The notes under the pieces were generated by a model. The model saw only the letters and a list, made by a program, of their open reading frames with translations, was not told the origin of the DNA and ran no database searches. A stretch of DNA of 11,530 nt, from contig DGHP01000014.1 of NCBI GenBank assembly GCA_002392705.1, forward strand, positions 3,367-14,896. The letters are read 5' to 3'. A program made the position numbers and the translations under genes. Position 1 is the stretch's first letter. Every line of letters begins with the position of its first letter. Shown piece by piece: positions 1 to 6,640 of this stretch. This stretch comes from Lachnospiraceae bacterium UBA3845 (lineage in GTDB: Bacteria > Bacillota > Clostridia > Lachnospirales > Lachnospiraceae).

Positions 1-1
1 G

Positions 2-238
2 ATCATAACGGAAGCCGAAACAGAGGAGACTGCAGAAACGGAAACAGAGGAAATAACAGAAGCAGAAGAAACAGAAACTGAGGAAGCAGAAGAAACCGAA
101 CCTGAAAAAGAGACAGAGACGGAGCAGTCTGAGGGATGGAGTCTCGGAAAAGTGATCAAAGTGCTTGGCTCTGTACAGGAACAGCTCACGGATTCTGTAT
201 CCACAATCAAAGAACAGGTCGGTATCGGCAGAAGGTAA
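2..238 (+). CDS. 3' end of a Glu/Thr-rich protein of unknown function (partial)
   Basis: The reading frame is open from the left edge to a TAA at 236-238, so only the last 78 residues are present. The first 45 or so residues are almost entirely Glu, Thr and Ala in short ETE/EAE/EET runs. The last 34 residues, beginning EGWSLGKVIKVLGSVQEQLT, return to ordinary composition with a likely amphipathic helix and a basic GRR end. I do not recognise the family. The acidic Glu/Thr stretch resembles the linker of the VWA protein encoded at 3290-5110, which suggests a linker in an extracytoplasmic or membrane-anchored protein. The next gene starts 69 bases downstream on the same strand with no terminator between, so they may be co-transcribed. 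The frame is clear; function is unknown. Confidence 0.75.
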   Translation: MITEAETEETAETETEEITEAEETETEEAEETEPEKETETEQSEGWSLGKVIKVLGSVQEQLTDSVSTIKEQVGIGRR

Positions 239-307
239 CGTGACAGGAACCGAACAGGCAGATCTGATCATTCAGACTGCTTTCAGGCCAGAAGGAGGGG
301 ATGGTCT

Positions 308-2428
308 ATGAGAAAAAATTATACTGCGGTCGCTATGGGCGTAATAATGGGGCTTCTTTGTTCCGTTTCCTGCCCGGCGTCAGATCTCTCTGATTATCTT
401 GACGCGGCAAAGAATGTATTTTCTTCCTTTATAGCCGGTGAAAATTCGGCAGCCGCTGCTTCATCCGCTGCCGCTTCTGGAACAGATGCAGCTGCAGCCG
501 GCGCTTCGTCTGCTGCCGCCTCAGGAACAGATGCAGCTGCAGCCAGCGCTTCGTCCGCCGCAGCTTCCGGAACAGACGCAGCTGCAGCCAGCGCTACATC
601 TGCCGCAGTTTCAGGAGCGGATGCGGCTGCAGGTTCCGCAGCCGCTGCATCTGGAGATGATCTTTCACTTGGACTAATTACGGATGACGGCCAGTGGTAT
701 TATTTTTCCGGAGATGACGGTTCAGGCGGCGATCAGGGAACATCCGGCACGGGAACGGTGATTCCGGATGCCGCGGCCTCAGCGGGCAGCGACGGCCTGA
801 TGTCGGCAGCCTGCGCCCAGGCTTATCTCGATGTCCTGGAAAGGTGCCGGGAGAGGATTCTTCTGTATGACTGGCAGAATACATGGAGCAGATACAGCTT
901 TGACGATCGGGCGGGAGCGGAGACAGAACTGCGGCCTGTCGCGCTGGCGGATGTGTGCGGGGATTCCACTCCGGAGCTGATCTTCGCAGCTGCGCGGCTG
1001 CATCAGTATGAGTATTCCTGGATGGCTACTTCCGCGGACCTTTATGTCTATGGCTTTGACGGGACAAAAGCGGTTCAGCTTCTCAGAACGGATATTGATT
1101 ATCTTGCGGGAGGCGGTTTCCGCTATGTGCTTTTCCAGAGAGCCGGAAGCCGGAATCTCTGGCTGTATTCCAGCTGCGGGGACGAGAACTGGACGGTATC
1201 CTTTACAGAGTACGTTCAGTCCGGCCAGAGTCTTGTCGTGAACGAGGTCTGGCAGGAAAATACCTGGCCGGATTATGATTACGGTATGATGGCGGAGTAC
1301 CTGCACAATGGAGCCCCCCTGGATCAGTGGAGCTATGAGACAGCGAAAAGCGGAATCATCCAGAGTATGGAGACTCTGCTGCTCTATAACTGGGCGGATG
1401 ACGAGCAGCTGTGCGGCAAAGTTCTGACAATGTCTCCGCAGAGTATGACCTTCCGCGGGGCACTGGAAAAACTGTCAGCCTATGCCGGGAAGCCGCAGCA
1501 GGACCCGATTGAGATCCTGAAGGAAGTACCGGACGAATTCTTTTTCTCCAGCGGCGCCGGAGCCTGGGAATGTGACCTCACCCTGAAAGACGACGGGAGT
1601 TTCACAGGACAGTATCACGACAGTGACGCTGATGTGGTGTATGTCTGTTCCTTCCACGGGAACTTCGGGGATTTCAGGAAAATCGATGAGAATACTTATT
1701 CCATGCGGCTTGAGAACCTGTATTATGACAGGGCTGCCGGGGAAGAATGGACAGACGCCGGAGGCCTCCGTTACATCTCGTCGGATGCTTACGGAATCTA
1801 CGGGGGAGATCTTTTCTACCTTTACCTGCCGGGACATCCGACCGAAAGCCTGCCGGAAGGATTTTTAAGCTGGGCGGCGATGTACATGTCCGGCTACAGC
1901 TCCACCGGCGGGGACACCCCTTATGTACTGAGTATTTACGGGCTCTATAATTCGGCAGGCCAGGAAGGCTTCGGGACATCGATCCATGATATCCTGCAGA
2001 AGGCATGGAATGCCGGGGAAGAGGCATCTTACGCCGCTGAGGGCAGCGGAGCAGGCGGGCAGGAGAATCCGCAGGCGCTTCAGAATTCGCAGCCCGTTCC
2101 GGTACAGAATTCACAGCCTGCGCCCGTACAGAATGTACAGCCGGCTCCCGTGCAGAATGTACAGTCAGCTCCCCAGCTTCTGCCTTTCAGCAGTGAACGG
2201 TACCTGACCGGGGCAGACATTGCAGGATTTAATGCGGATCAGTTACAGACCGCGATCAACGAGATCTATGCCCGTCACGGATACATCTTCAGGACGCCTG
2301 AGATCCTGGATTATTTCAGGCAGTATGACTGGTATCTGCCTTCCGTGGCGGATGCATCCCAGGTCTACAGTTCCTGCAGCGATGTGGAGAGAGCCAATAT
2401 TGAATTCCTGAGCGCGGCGCTCGGATAA
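308..2428 (+). CDS. Secreted YARHG-domain protein with Ala-rich and Gln/Pro-rich repeats
   Basis: The 706-aa protein is probably exported. Residues 1-24 have a basic start (MRKN), a hydrophobic core (about 6-20) and a Cys at 22, so either a signal peptidase I site or a non-canonical lipobox (SVSC) is possible. Residues 46-115 are a low-complexity region with four 15-residue Ala/Ser/Gly/Thr repeats. Residues 214-223 (ADVCGDSTPE) resemble the Asp-rich loop of FG-GAP/VCBS-like calcium-binding segments, with Cys in place of the usual Asn. A second globular region follows at about 500-590. Four 8-residue QN-Q-P-V repeats (592-623) link it to a C-terminal YARHG domain (about 632-705) with the diagnostic YARHG at 654-658. 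YARHG domains are found in secreted bacterial proteins and have no defined activity. The start is set by GGAGGGG seven bases before ATG 308; an ATG at 301 is out of frame. Substrate or partner is unknown. Confidence 0.9.
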   Translation: MRKNYTAVAMGVIMGLLCSVSCPASDLSDYLDAAKNVFSSFIAGENSAAAASSAAASGTDAAAAGASSAAASGTDAAAASASSAAASGTDAAAASATSAAVSGADAAAGSAAAASGDDLSLGLITDDGQWYYFSGDDGSGGDQGTSGTGTVIPDAAASAGSDGLMSAACAQAYLDVLERCRERILLYDWQNTWSRYSFDDRAGAETELRPVALADVCGDSTPELIFAAARLHQYEYSWMATSADLYVYGFDGTKAVQLLRTDIDYLAGGGFRYVLFQRAGSRNLWLYSSCGDENWTVSFTEYVQSGQSLVVNEVWQENTWPDYDYGMMAEYLHNGAPLDQWSYETAKSGIIQSMETLLLYNWADDEQLCGKVLTMSPQSMTFRGALEKLSAYAGKPQQDPIEILKEVPDEFFFSSGAGAWECDLTLKDDGSFTGQYHDSDADVVYVCSFHGNFGDFRKIDENTYSMRLENLYYDRAAGEEWTDAGGLRYISSDAYGIYGGDLFYLYLPGHPTESLPEGFLSWAAMYMSGYSSTGGDTPYVLSIYGLYNSAGQEGFGTSIHDILQKAWNAGEEASYAAEGSGAGGQENPQALQNSQPVPVQNSQPAPVQNVQPAPVQNVQSAPQLLPFSSERYLTGADIAGFNADQLQTAINEIYARHGYIFRTPEILDYFRQYDWYLPSVADASQVYSSCSDVERANIEFLSAALG
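461..640 (+). repeat. Four 45-bp in-frame tandem repeats (Ala-rich 15-mer)
   Basis: Four consecutive 45-bp units inside the YARHG gene encode the 15-mer SSAAASGTDAAAAGA and close variants. The first three differ at one residue (G or S at position 14) and the fourth is more diverged (TSAAVSGADAAAGSA). The exact 45-bp period and the in-frame array suggest expansion by slippage or recombination, so copy number may vary between strains. Confidence 0.9.
2081..2176 (+). repeat. Four 24-bp in-frame tandem repeats (Gln/Pro linker)
   Basis: Four 24-bp units encode QNSQPVPV, QNSQPAPV, QNVQPAPV and QNVQSAPQ. They form a flexible linker directly before the YARHG domain. Each unit begins with the bases cagaat. 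Confidence 0.9.
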
Positions 2429-2475
2429 AGACAGGATCCTGGTTTCACTGCTGCCGCCCAATCCGGCAGGACTTC

Positions 2476-2504
2476 TTGCATCTATTGTTCAATATGTGTA
2501 TACT
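2476..2504 (+). promoter_or_regulatory. Probable sigma-A promoter of the GlsB/YeaQ-type gene
   Basis: A -35-like TTGCAT (2476-2481) and a -10 TATACT (2499-2504) are separated by exactly 17 bases, each one or two mismatches from consensus. The site lies in the 228-base gap after the YARHG gene and about 150 bases before the GlsB/YeaQ-type start, so the transcript would have a long leader. Right after the -10 there is an SD-like AAAGGAGG (2507-2514) not followed by a convincing start codon at normal spacing. Confidence 0.5.
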
Positions 2505-2656
2505 GCAAAGGAGGATTGCTGCTTTGTAAGTCTTAACATGCGCTCCGGCCGCTGTCTTTCATGAAGCATCCACTGCTGTATATGGGCGGACCGGGGCAGC
2601 AGTAAGATAAGCATGCTGATCCGGACAGAAAAAGTATTTTTATGGAGGAGAATCTT

Positions 2657-2905
2657 ATGGGAATTATAGGAGGAATCATTCTGGGGGCGATCGCGGGCTG
2701 GCTGGCCGGCAGCATCATGAAAGAAAACGGCGGGATACTGCGTAATATTATCCTCGGAATCGTGGGCGGTTTTGTCGGGAGCTTTGTACTCGGGGCGATC
2801 GGCATCAGCGGGCACGGGGTCGTGGGATCGCTGATTGTATCAGTCATCGGTGCCTGCATCGTAATCTGGCTGGGCCGGCTTCTCTTTGGAAGAAGGAACA
2901 GATAG
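2657..2905 (+). CDS. GlsB/YeaQ/YmgE family small membrane protein
   Basis: This 82-aa, very hydrophobic, Gly-rich protein has three likely membrane segments: residues 1-21, 29-52 and about 54-77. The pattern GxxGGxxxGxxAGWLAG at the N-terminus and a second GGFVG block are typical of the transglycosylase-associated/GlsB/YeaQ family (PF04226), annotated in Firmicutes as general stress proteins. The molecular role is not established. It ends in a basic tail (GRRNR). The start at 2657 is chosen because GGAGGAG (2644-2650) sits six bases upstream. An in-frame ATG at 2642 would place the start before that SD and add five residues. The gene is monocistronic: its own promoter lies upstream and a clear terminator follows. 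Confidence 0.9.
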   Translation: MGIIGGIILGAIAGWLAGSIMKENGGILRNIILGIVGGFVGSFVLGAIGISGHGVVGSLIVSVIGACIVIWLGRLLFGRRNR

Positions 2906-2937
2906 TGACAGACTTACTGTCTACATAAAAACATTGG

Positions 2938-2973
2938 ATGCTCCTGCTTATGAATGAGGCAGGAGCATTTTTT
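2938..2973 (+). terminator. Rho-independent terminator after the GlsB/YeaQ-type gene
   Basis: The 10-bp arms ATGCTCCTGC (2938-2947) and GCAGGAGCAT (2959-2968) are perfect complements around an 11-base loop. They are followed by an uninterrupted T6 run starting at 2968. The stem lies 32 bases after the stop codon. This closes the GlsB/YeaQ unit and isolates the VWA gene downstream. Confidence 0.92.
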
Positions 2974-3020
2974 CCGCCGAAAGCATACTTTTGACGGGCG
3001 CATCATGAATGACAACTGTG

Positions 3021-3077
3021 AAAAGAAACTTCCGGTGTAAAAAGAAACTTCCGGTGTAAAAAGAAATTTCCGGTGTA
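3021..3077 (+). repeat. Three 19-bp tandem repeats, possible orphan IS21-type end
   Basis: Three head-to-tail copies of aaaagaaacttccggtgta occupy 3021-3039, 3040-3058 and 3059-3077. The third differs only by C to T at 3067. Degenerate CCGGT-containing copies follow, with CCGG beginning at 3096 and 3110. Repeated short motifs at the ends are known for IS21-family insertion sequences, so this may be a solo IS end. No transposase gene is present. The other reading is an array of protein-binding sites upstream of the VWA gene. The repeat is certain; its identity is not. Confidence 0.85.
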
Positions 3078-3099
3078 AATTGTGGAAAATAAATTCCGG

Positions 3100-3128
3100 T
3101 TGATTTTTTCCGGTTCAGGGCGTACCAT
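3100..3128 (+). promoter_or_regulatory. Weak candidate promoter for the VWA gene
   Basis: TTGATT (3100-3105) and TACCAT (3123-3128) are 17 bases apart, each matching consensus at four of six positions. It is the best-spaced pair I found in the gap before the VWA gene. The T-rich sequence makes chance matches likely. Confidence 0.25.
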
Positions 3129-3181
3129 GTCAGAAATGGGAATTATCTTTTTCTCATCTTTCGGAATTGTTCCTCTATCCG

Positions 3182-3250
3182 TTCTTATTTCCTTTATTCT
3201 ATTTTTTTATCCTTTTTTATCCTTTCTTTTATCTTTTTCTTTTTCATTTC
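3182..3250 (+). other. G-free polypyrimidine tract in the VWA leader
   Basis: In this 69-base stretch the + strand has no G and only seven A; the rest is T or C. It includes an exact direct repeat of TTTTTTATCC at 3203-3212 and 3213-3222. It sits between the 19-bp repeats and the RBS of the VWA gene, so it would be an unstructured, U-rich 5' leader if transcription starts upstream. Together with the flanking repeat array and palindrome it accounts for most of the 384-base gene-free region 2906-3289. Confidence 0.7.
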
Positions 3251-3265
3251 AGATATCATATCTGA
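3249..3265 (+). promoter_or_regulatory. 17-bp palindrome, possible operator before the VWA gene
   Basis: The 8-base arms TCAGATAT and ATATCTGA are perfect inverted repeats around a single central C. The site ends nine bases before the AGGAGGT RBS (3274-3280). Its symmetry and size fit a dimeric repressor operator; the regulator is unknown. Confidence 0.4.
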
Positions 3266-3289
3266 TCCATTTCAGGAGGTGGCACATCT

Positions 3290-5110
3290 ATGTTCAGAAA
3301 TCACTTTTTCATGCATGCTGTGTTTTTTTATTCCGCACTGCTTTTTATGCTTATTTCTGTCCGGACAGGGAGAAGAGAACTGTACGCTCAGGAAACGCTG
3401 CTGCCGGAAGATTTTGTCATGGAAGAACTGACAGAGGGAGAAATTCTTTATCCCGTTGAACAGCCGGAATCATACACAAGGCAGGAGCCTCTGCCCGGCC
3501 CGGAGGAAAGCCCTGAAGGAAAGCTGAATGAAAACCGCCGGCCGGGTAATGAAAGAGGAATAGACCTGGCTCTGGTGATTGACCAGTCCGGTTCCATGAA
3601 GAAGTCTGACCCGGACTATCTGTGCCTGGAGGCTGCCGGCCGCTGCATCGATGGGATTCGATCCCTTCCGGGCTCCAGAGTCTGTCTGATTCCATTTTCG
3701 GATACCCTTGGAGAAGTGACGTCCCTCACGGAACTGGATTCTGTCCGGGGCAGGAGGAAGATCACAGACGCTCTGGAGAAATTTGCCTATACAGAAGGGG
3801 ATACGGATATCGGACAGGCTATGATCCGGGCAGTTGAACTGCTTTCCGAAGAGGAGAATTCCGCACCATTTCCGGATAAGAAGGAAGAAGACCGGAAGGG
3901 ATCCGGAGGAAAACGGGAAAACCGGAAATGGATCGTTCTTCTCACAGATGGTGAGATTGACCTTCCCCGCGCGGAGAATGAGGAGGAGGCTGAGAAAAAA
4001 TCTCTGACAGATGCCCTGGTCGCCGTGGAAACTGCCCGGAAGGACGGTTTTCTGATCGACACTGTCGCGCTCAGGGTTACAGGAAGGGTGGATGAAAACC
4101 TGATGACCTATATGGCGGATATGACCGGCGGCAGCTGCCATCTGGTGGAAGACGCATCGATGCTTCCAGATCTGTTTGAACAGCTTCCGGAGGAGGCGGT
4201 TGAGAAAATGCCGGAGACGGAAGCGGAGACAGAGACGGAGATTGAGACTGAGACAGAAACAGAGACGGAACCACCTCTGACTATGACAGGGAGCATTGAT
4301 GAGACGGTGGTCCTTGACGGCCTGTTTCCACAGTTGTGCAGAGGGGAACTGAATCTGGACGGATTTTTCTCCTCCGGCAGTCCGGGAGAAATCTCTTATA
4401 CAGCCTATGCTGTAGACGAAGGGATTGCGGAGTGTTCGCTGAAAGGACCTGTGATGCAGATCTCAGGCCTGTCAAACGGCCTGACAAAAATCTGCATGCG
4501 CGCCTGTCTGGAGAATGGCTTTTCTCTGGAAAGCAGCTTCATGATCCGGATCAATGGTCTGATTCCATCTGTCTGGTATCTGTGTGCGATTCCGCTTATG
4601 TTGATTCCTGCAGGATCCGTGATCCTGCTTCTGCAAAAGTTCAGGAACGCTCCCGGCCGGCTGCGGACTGACAGCAGATGGAAGGGCAGGGGGACAGGCG
4701 GAGGCAGAGCACAGCTCAGCGGGACGATTCAATGGTATGTGAAGGGAGAGGGAGAGAGAATCTACGGACTGCCCTCCAGGCAGATCATCGATCTTGCAGA
4801 GTATGACCGGAAAATCAGGCTTTCGGATTTTGTCGAAGACGAACTGCTGGAGGGAGCTGAGCTGAACAGGGTTTTCATCAGTCCGGGAGAATACGGGATC
4901 CGGATCGAATCGCGGACAAAAACCTGCGTGCTTTCCGCCGAAGATACCGGCATCGTGAAGCGCCTTCTGCTTGAGGAGAGCAGCAGGTTCCGCGTACTGT
5001 GCGAGACTTCTTCCGGGAAGGCAGCTGTGATGGCGCTTTACTGCACACAGGAAGACCGCGGGGAAGATGAGGACGAAGAAGAGGAGGACAGAACAAGGCT
5101 CCTTGTCTGA
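3290..5110 (+). CDS. Membrane-anchored von Willebrand factor A (VWA) domain protein
   Basis: The 606-aa protein has an N-terminal hydrophobic signal or anchor (about 6-24) and a VWA domain at about 90-297. The MIDAS metal site is complete: DQSGS at 98-102, a Thr in GDTD (T172) and TDGE at 219-222. VWA domains bind protein ligands through a divalent metal. Residues 308-329 are an acidic Glu/Thr linker, followed by a beta-rich segment (330-425), one transmembrane helix (about 428-449) and a 155-residue tail. The predicted topology puts the VWA domain outside and the tail inside. The tail (about 475-585) is beta-rich and ends in a run of Asp/Glu; I do not recognise its fold. The start is supported by AGGAGGT ten bases before ATG 3290. 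It has its own upstream region and no obvious operon partner. A role in surface adhesion or envelope sensing is inference. Confidence 0.9.
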   Translation: MFRNHFFMHAVFFYSALLFMLISVRTGRRELYAQETLLPEDFVMEELTEGEILYPVEQPESYTRQEPLPGPEESPEGKLNENRRPGNERGIDLALVIDQSGSMKKSDPDYLCLEAAGRCIDGIRSLPGSRVCLIPFSDTLGEVTSLTELDSVRGRRKITDALEKFAYTEGDTDIGQAMIRAVELLSEEENSAPFPDKKEEDRKGSGGKRENRKWIVLLTDGEIDLPRAENEEEAEKKSLTDALVAVETARKDGFLIDTVALRVTGRVDENLMTYMADMTGGSCHLVEDASMLPDLFEQLPEEAVEKMPETEAETETEIETETETETEPPLTMTGSIDETVVLDGLFPQLCRGELNLDGFFSSGSPGEISYTAYAVDEGIAECSLKGPVMQISGLSNGLTKICMRACLENGFSLESSFMIRINGLIPSVWYLCAIPLMLIPAGSVILLLQKFRNAPGRLRTDSRWKGRGTGGGRAQLSGTIQWYVKGEGERIYGLPSRQIIDLAEYDRKIRLSDFVEDELLEGAELNRVFISPGEYGIRIESRTKTCVLSAEDTGIVKRLLLEESSRFRVLCETSSGKAAVMALYCTQEDRGEDEDEEEEDRTRLLV

Positions 5111-5203
5111 AAAAGAGGGCAGAGCAGCCGGAAGAACCATCGGGTAAATATTCGCGATCTTTCTCCAAATCCCAAAAACCGGAATGCGCTTTCTCTCGGC
5201 ATC

Positions 5204-5212
5204 TGATATAAT
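5204..5212 (+). promoter_or_regulatory. Extended -10 promoter of the Sce7726-like gene
   Basis: TGATATAAT gives a perfect -10 (TATAAT, 5207-5212) with the extended TG element. No good -35 is seen at 16-18 bases upstream, which is usual for extended -10 promoters. The site lies about 95 bases before the start codon at 5308. Confidence 0.6.
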
Positions 5213-5307
5213 CGGGAAAGACTTTCAGGGTCAGTCCGGAATGTACTGTGCTGAAAAGCCTGTGCAGAGAAGCCTGCAGGGAGAGCCGGCGGAGGGAGGG
5301 AGAGCAT

Positions 5308-5874
5308 ATGTCACTGCATGATGCGGATATCAGAGAGCCCCTGTTCGAATATCTGGAGGAAAAGTACGGAAAAGTCAGAATCATCGAAGAGAAGCAGATG
5401 GGCAGATCCAGGGCAGATGTGGTAATGGTTCTTCCGGACGCGGTCGCCGGAATTGAGATTAAGAGCGACGCGGATTCCTATGTAAGGCTCGGCAGGCAGG
5501 TGAAGGACTATGACCGTTATTTCGACTATAACTGGCTGGTCGTAGGCTCTACCCATGCCATGAGCAGCAGAGAACACGTGCCCGGATGGTGGGGGATTAT
5601 TTCCGTAGAGCAGATGGATCCGGAAAAGGCAGCCCTTGATTTTTATATAATCCGTGAGGCGGAAAAGAACCCGGGTGCAGATGTGAAGAGGAAGCTGAAG
5701 TTTCTCTGGAGACAGGAGCTTATGCACATACAGAAGCTGAATGGAATGTATAAATACAGCTCAAAGAGCAAGGATTTCGTTATCCGGAAAATGGCCGAAG
5801 CCGTGCCTGAAGAGATTCTTCACAGGCAGATCAGCGATGAGCTCTTTGAACGGGATTACAATATATATTCATAA
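5308..5874 (+). CDS. Sce7726-family protein, PD-(D/E)XK nuclease-like
   Basis: The 188-aa soluble protein matches the Sce7726 family pattern. DIREPL opens the protein (6-11). A core RADV...GIEIKSDADS (35-57) carries the D37/E50/K52 arrangement of the PD-(D/E)XK nuclease superfamily. The segment WLVVGSTH (76-83) is followed by VPGWWGI (91-97). Family members are small, often near mobile or accessory genes, and of undetermined role; some are suspected of DNA processing or defence. Start 5308 is chosen because a GGAGGGAGGG purine run (5291-5300) precedes it at normal distance. The frame extends upstream to 5248 but without an RBS. The gene appears to be transcribed alone from the promoter at 5204. 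No restriction, toxin or phage partner is seen next to it. Nuclease activity is inferred from the motif. Confidence 0.78.
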   Translation: MSLHDADIREPLFEYLEEKYGKVRIIEEKQMGRSRADVVMVLPDAVAGIEIKSDADSYVRLGRQVKDYDRYFDYNWLVVGSTHAMSSREHVPGWWGIISVEQMDPEKAALDFYIIREAEKNPGADVKRKLKFLWRQELMHIQKLNGMYKYSSKSKDFVIRKMAEAVPEEILHRQISDELFERDYNIYS

Positions 5875-5892
5875 TCCTGCTGTCTTAAAGAG

Positions 5893-5921
5893 TTCTCAAT
5901 GGATTCTGAAACTGATATAAT
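5893..5921 (+). promoter_or_regulatory. Promoter of the cupin-TSCPD unit
   Basis: TATAAT (5916-5921) with an upstream TG (5913-5914) forms an extended -10. TTCTCA (5893-5898) is a four-of-six -35 match at a 17-base spacing. It lies about 90 bases before the cupin start and 20 bases after the Sce7726-like stop codon, so it gives the pair its own transcript. Confidence 0.65.
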
Positions 5922-6011
5922 GTCAGAAAGAGCGCTGCAAAGGAGACATATCAGTCATCCGGGGCATTGAGTCATGGTACAAACTTTGTTTTGGGAGGAG
6001 GAAACTGTACT

Positions 6012-6353
6012 ATGGTGAGAAGAGAAACTACACATTACAGGGAACATATGAGAGACGGCAGAGGAACCGTAACGATTCATGATGTTCTGCAGAAGGAGGA
6101 ACTGAACGGACACGGGAGACTGTATGCGCGGATCGTCCTTCCTCCGGGTGCGAGCATCGGCTGGCATGAACACCTTCATGAGACGGAGCCCTACTATATC
6201 CTGAAAGGGGAAGGGGATTTTATTGACAATGACCACAGCGTCCATCATGTGACGGCGGGGGACGTCTGCATCATTGAGTGCGGGCAGAGCCACAGCATCG
6301 AGAACAACAGTGACAGCGACCTGGAATTCATGGCGCTGGTTTATAACGAGTAA
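6012..6353 (+). CDS. Single-domain cupin protein
   Basis: The 113-aa protein is a small cytoplasmic cupin. Motif 1 is complete: G46-x5-H52-x-H54-x4-E59-x6-G66, which gives three metal ligands. Motif 2 reads G83-x5-E-x-G-x2-H94-x3-N98, with Glu at the place of the usual Pro and the fourth ligand H94 kept. Small cupins of this type bind a divalent metal and act as isomerases, epimerases or ligand sensors; the substrate cannot be read from the sequence. Start 6012 follows GGGAGGAGG (5993-6001) and gives the MVRR beginning typical of related clostridial cupins. An in-frame TTG at 5967 would add 15 residues but has no RBS. The TSCPD gene follows 20 bases later, probably in the same transcript. Confidence 0.88.
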   Translation: MVRRETTHYREHMRDGRGTVTIHDVLQKEELNGHGRLYARIVLPPGASIGWHEHLHETEPYYILKGEGDFIDNDHSVHHVTAGDVCIIECGQSHSIENNSDSDLEFMALVYNE

Positions 6354-6373
6354 GCGAAGGAGTCAGGACTGAC

Positions 6374-6640
6374 ATGGTAGAAAAGTATTTCAGGACAAAA
6401 GGCACCTGTTCCAGAGGAATCCGCATCGGGATAGATGAAGAGGGGATTCTGCGCAAGATTGAATTTGACGGCGGATGCCCGGGCAATACGATCGGCGTCA
6501 GCAAACTGGCGCTGGGAAGACCGGCCGAAGAGGTCGCGGAGCTTCTGAAAGGGACAAGGTGCGGCATGAAATCCACATCCTGCCCCGACCAGCTGGCTGC
6601 CGGGATTCTGGAAGCGCTGGAAGAGCTGAAAGGTGCCTGA
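6374..6640 (+). CDS. TSCPD domain-containing protein (TIGR03905-type)
   Basis: The 88-aa protein is a stand-alone TSCPD domain. The name-giving TSCPD sits at residues 68-72. Four Cys (12, 35, 63, 70) are spaced as expected for metal binding, and GGCPGNTIGVSKL (33-45) is the second conserved block. The same domain forms the C-terminal tail of class II ribonucleotide reductases, but here it stands alone at the length usual for the TIGR03905 group common in Clostridia. Its function is unknown. A GAAGGAG (6356-6362) precedes the ATG by 11 bases. The gene follows the cupin on the same strand; the two have no evident shared pathway. Its last bases overlap the start of a degraded reading frame. Confidence 0.88.
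   Translation: MVEKYFRTKGTCSRGIRIGIDEEGILRKIEFDGGCPGNTIGVSKLALGRPAEEVAELLKGTRCGMKSTSCPDQLAAGILEALEELKGA

Noticed and set aside
2507..2536. Leader peptide after the SD-like AAAGGAGG
   Set aside because: Possible starts are a TTG one base from the SD or a TTG followed at once by TAA. Neither is convincing.
2991..2996. TTGACG as -35 of a VWA promoter
   Set aside because: No -10-like hexamer at 16-18 bases downstream.
3082..3459. 125-codon GTG-start frame with hydrophobic middle
   Set aside because: The hydrophobicity comes from the pyrimidine tract (Phe/Leu/Ser codons). It has no RBS and runs out of frame into the VWA gene.
4108..4296. Minus-strand frame rich in Ser-Val repeats
   Set aside because: Reverse-strand reading of the Glu/Thr linker of the VWA gene.
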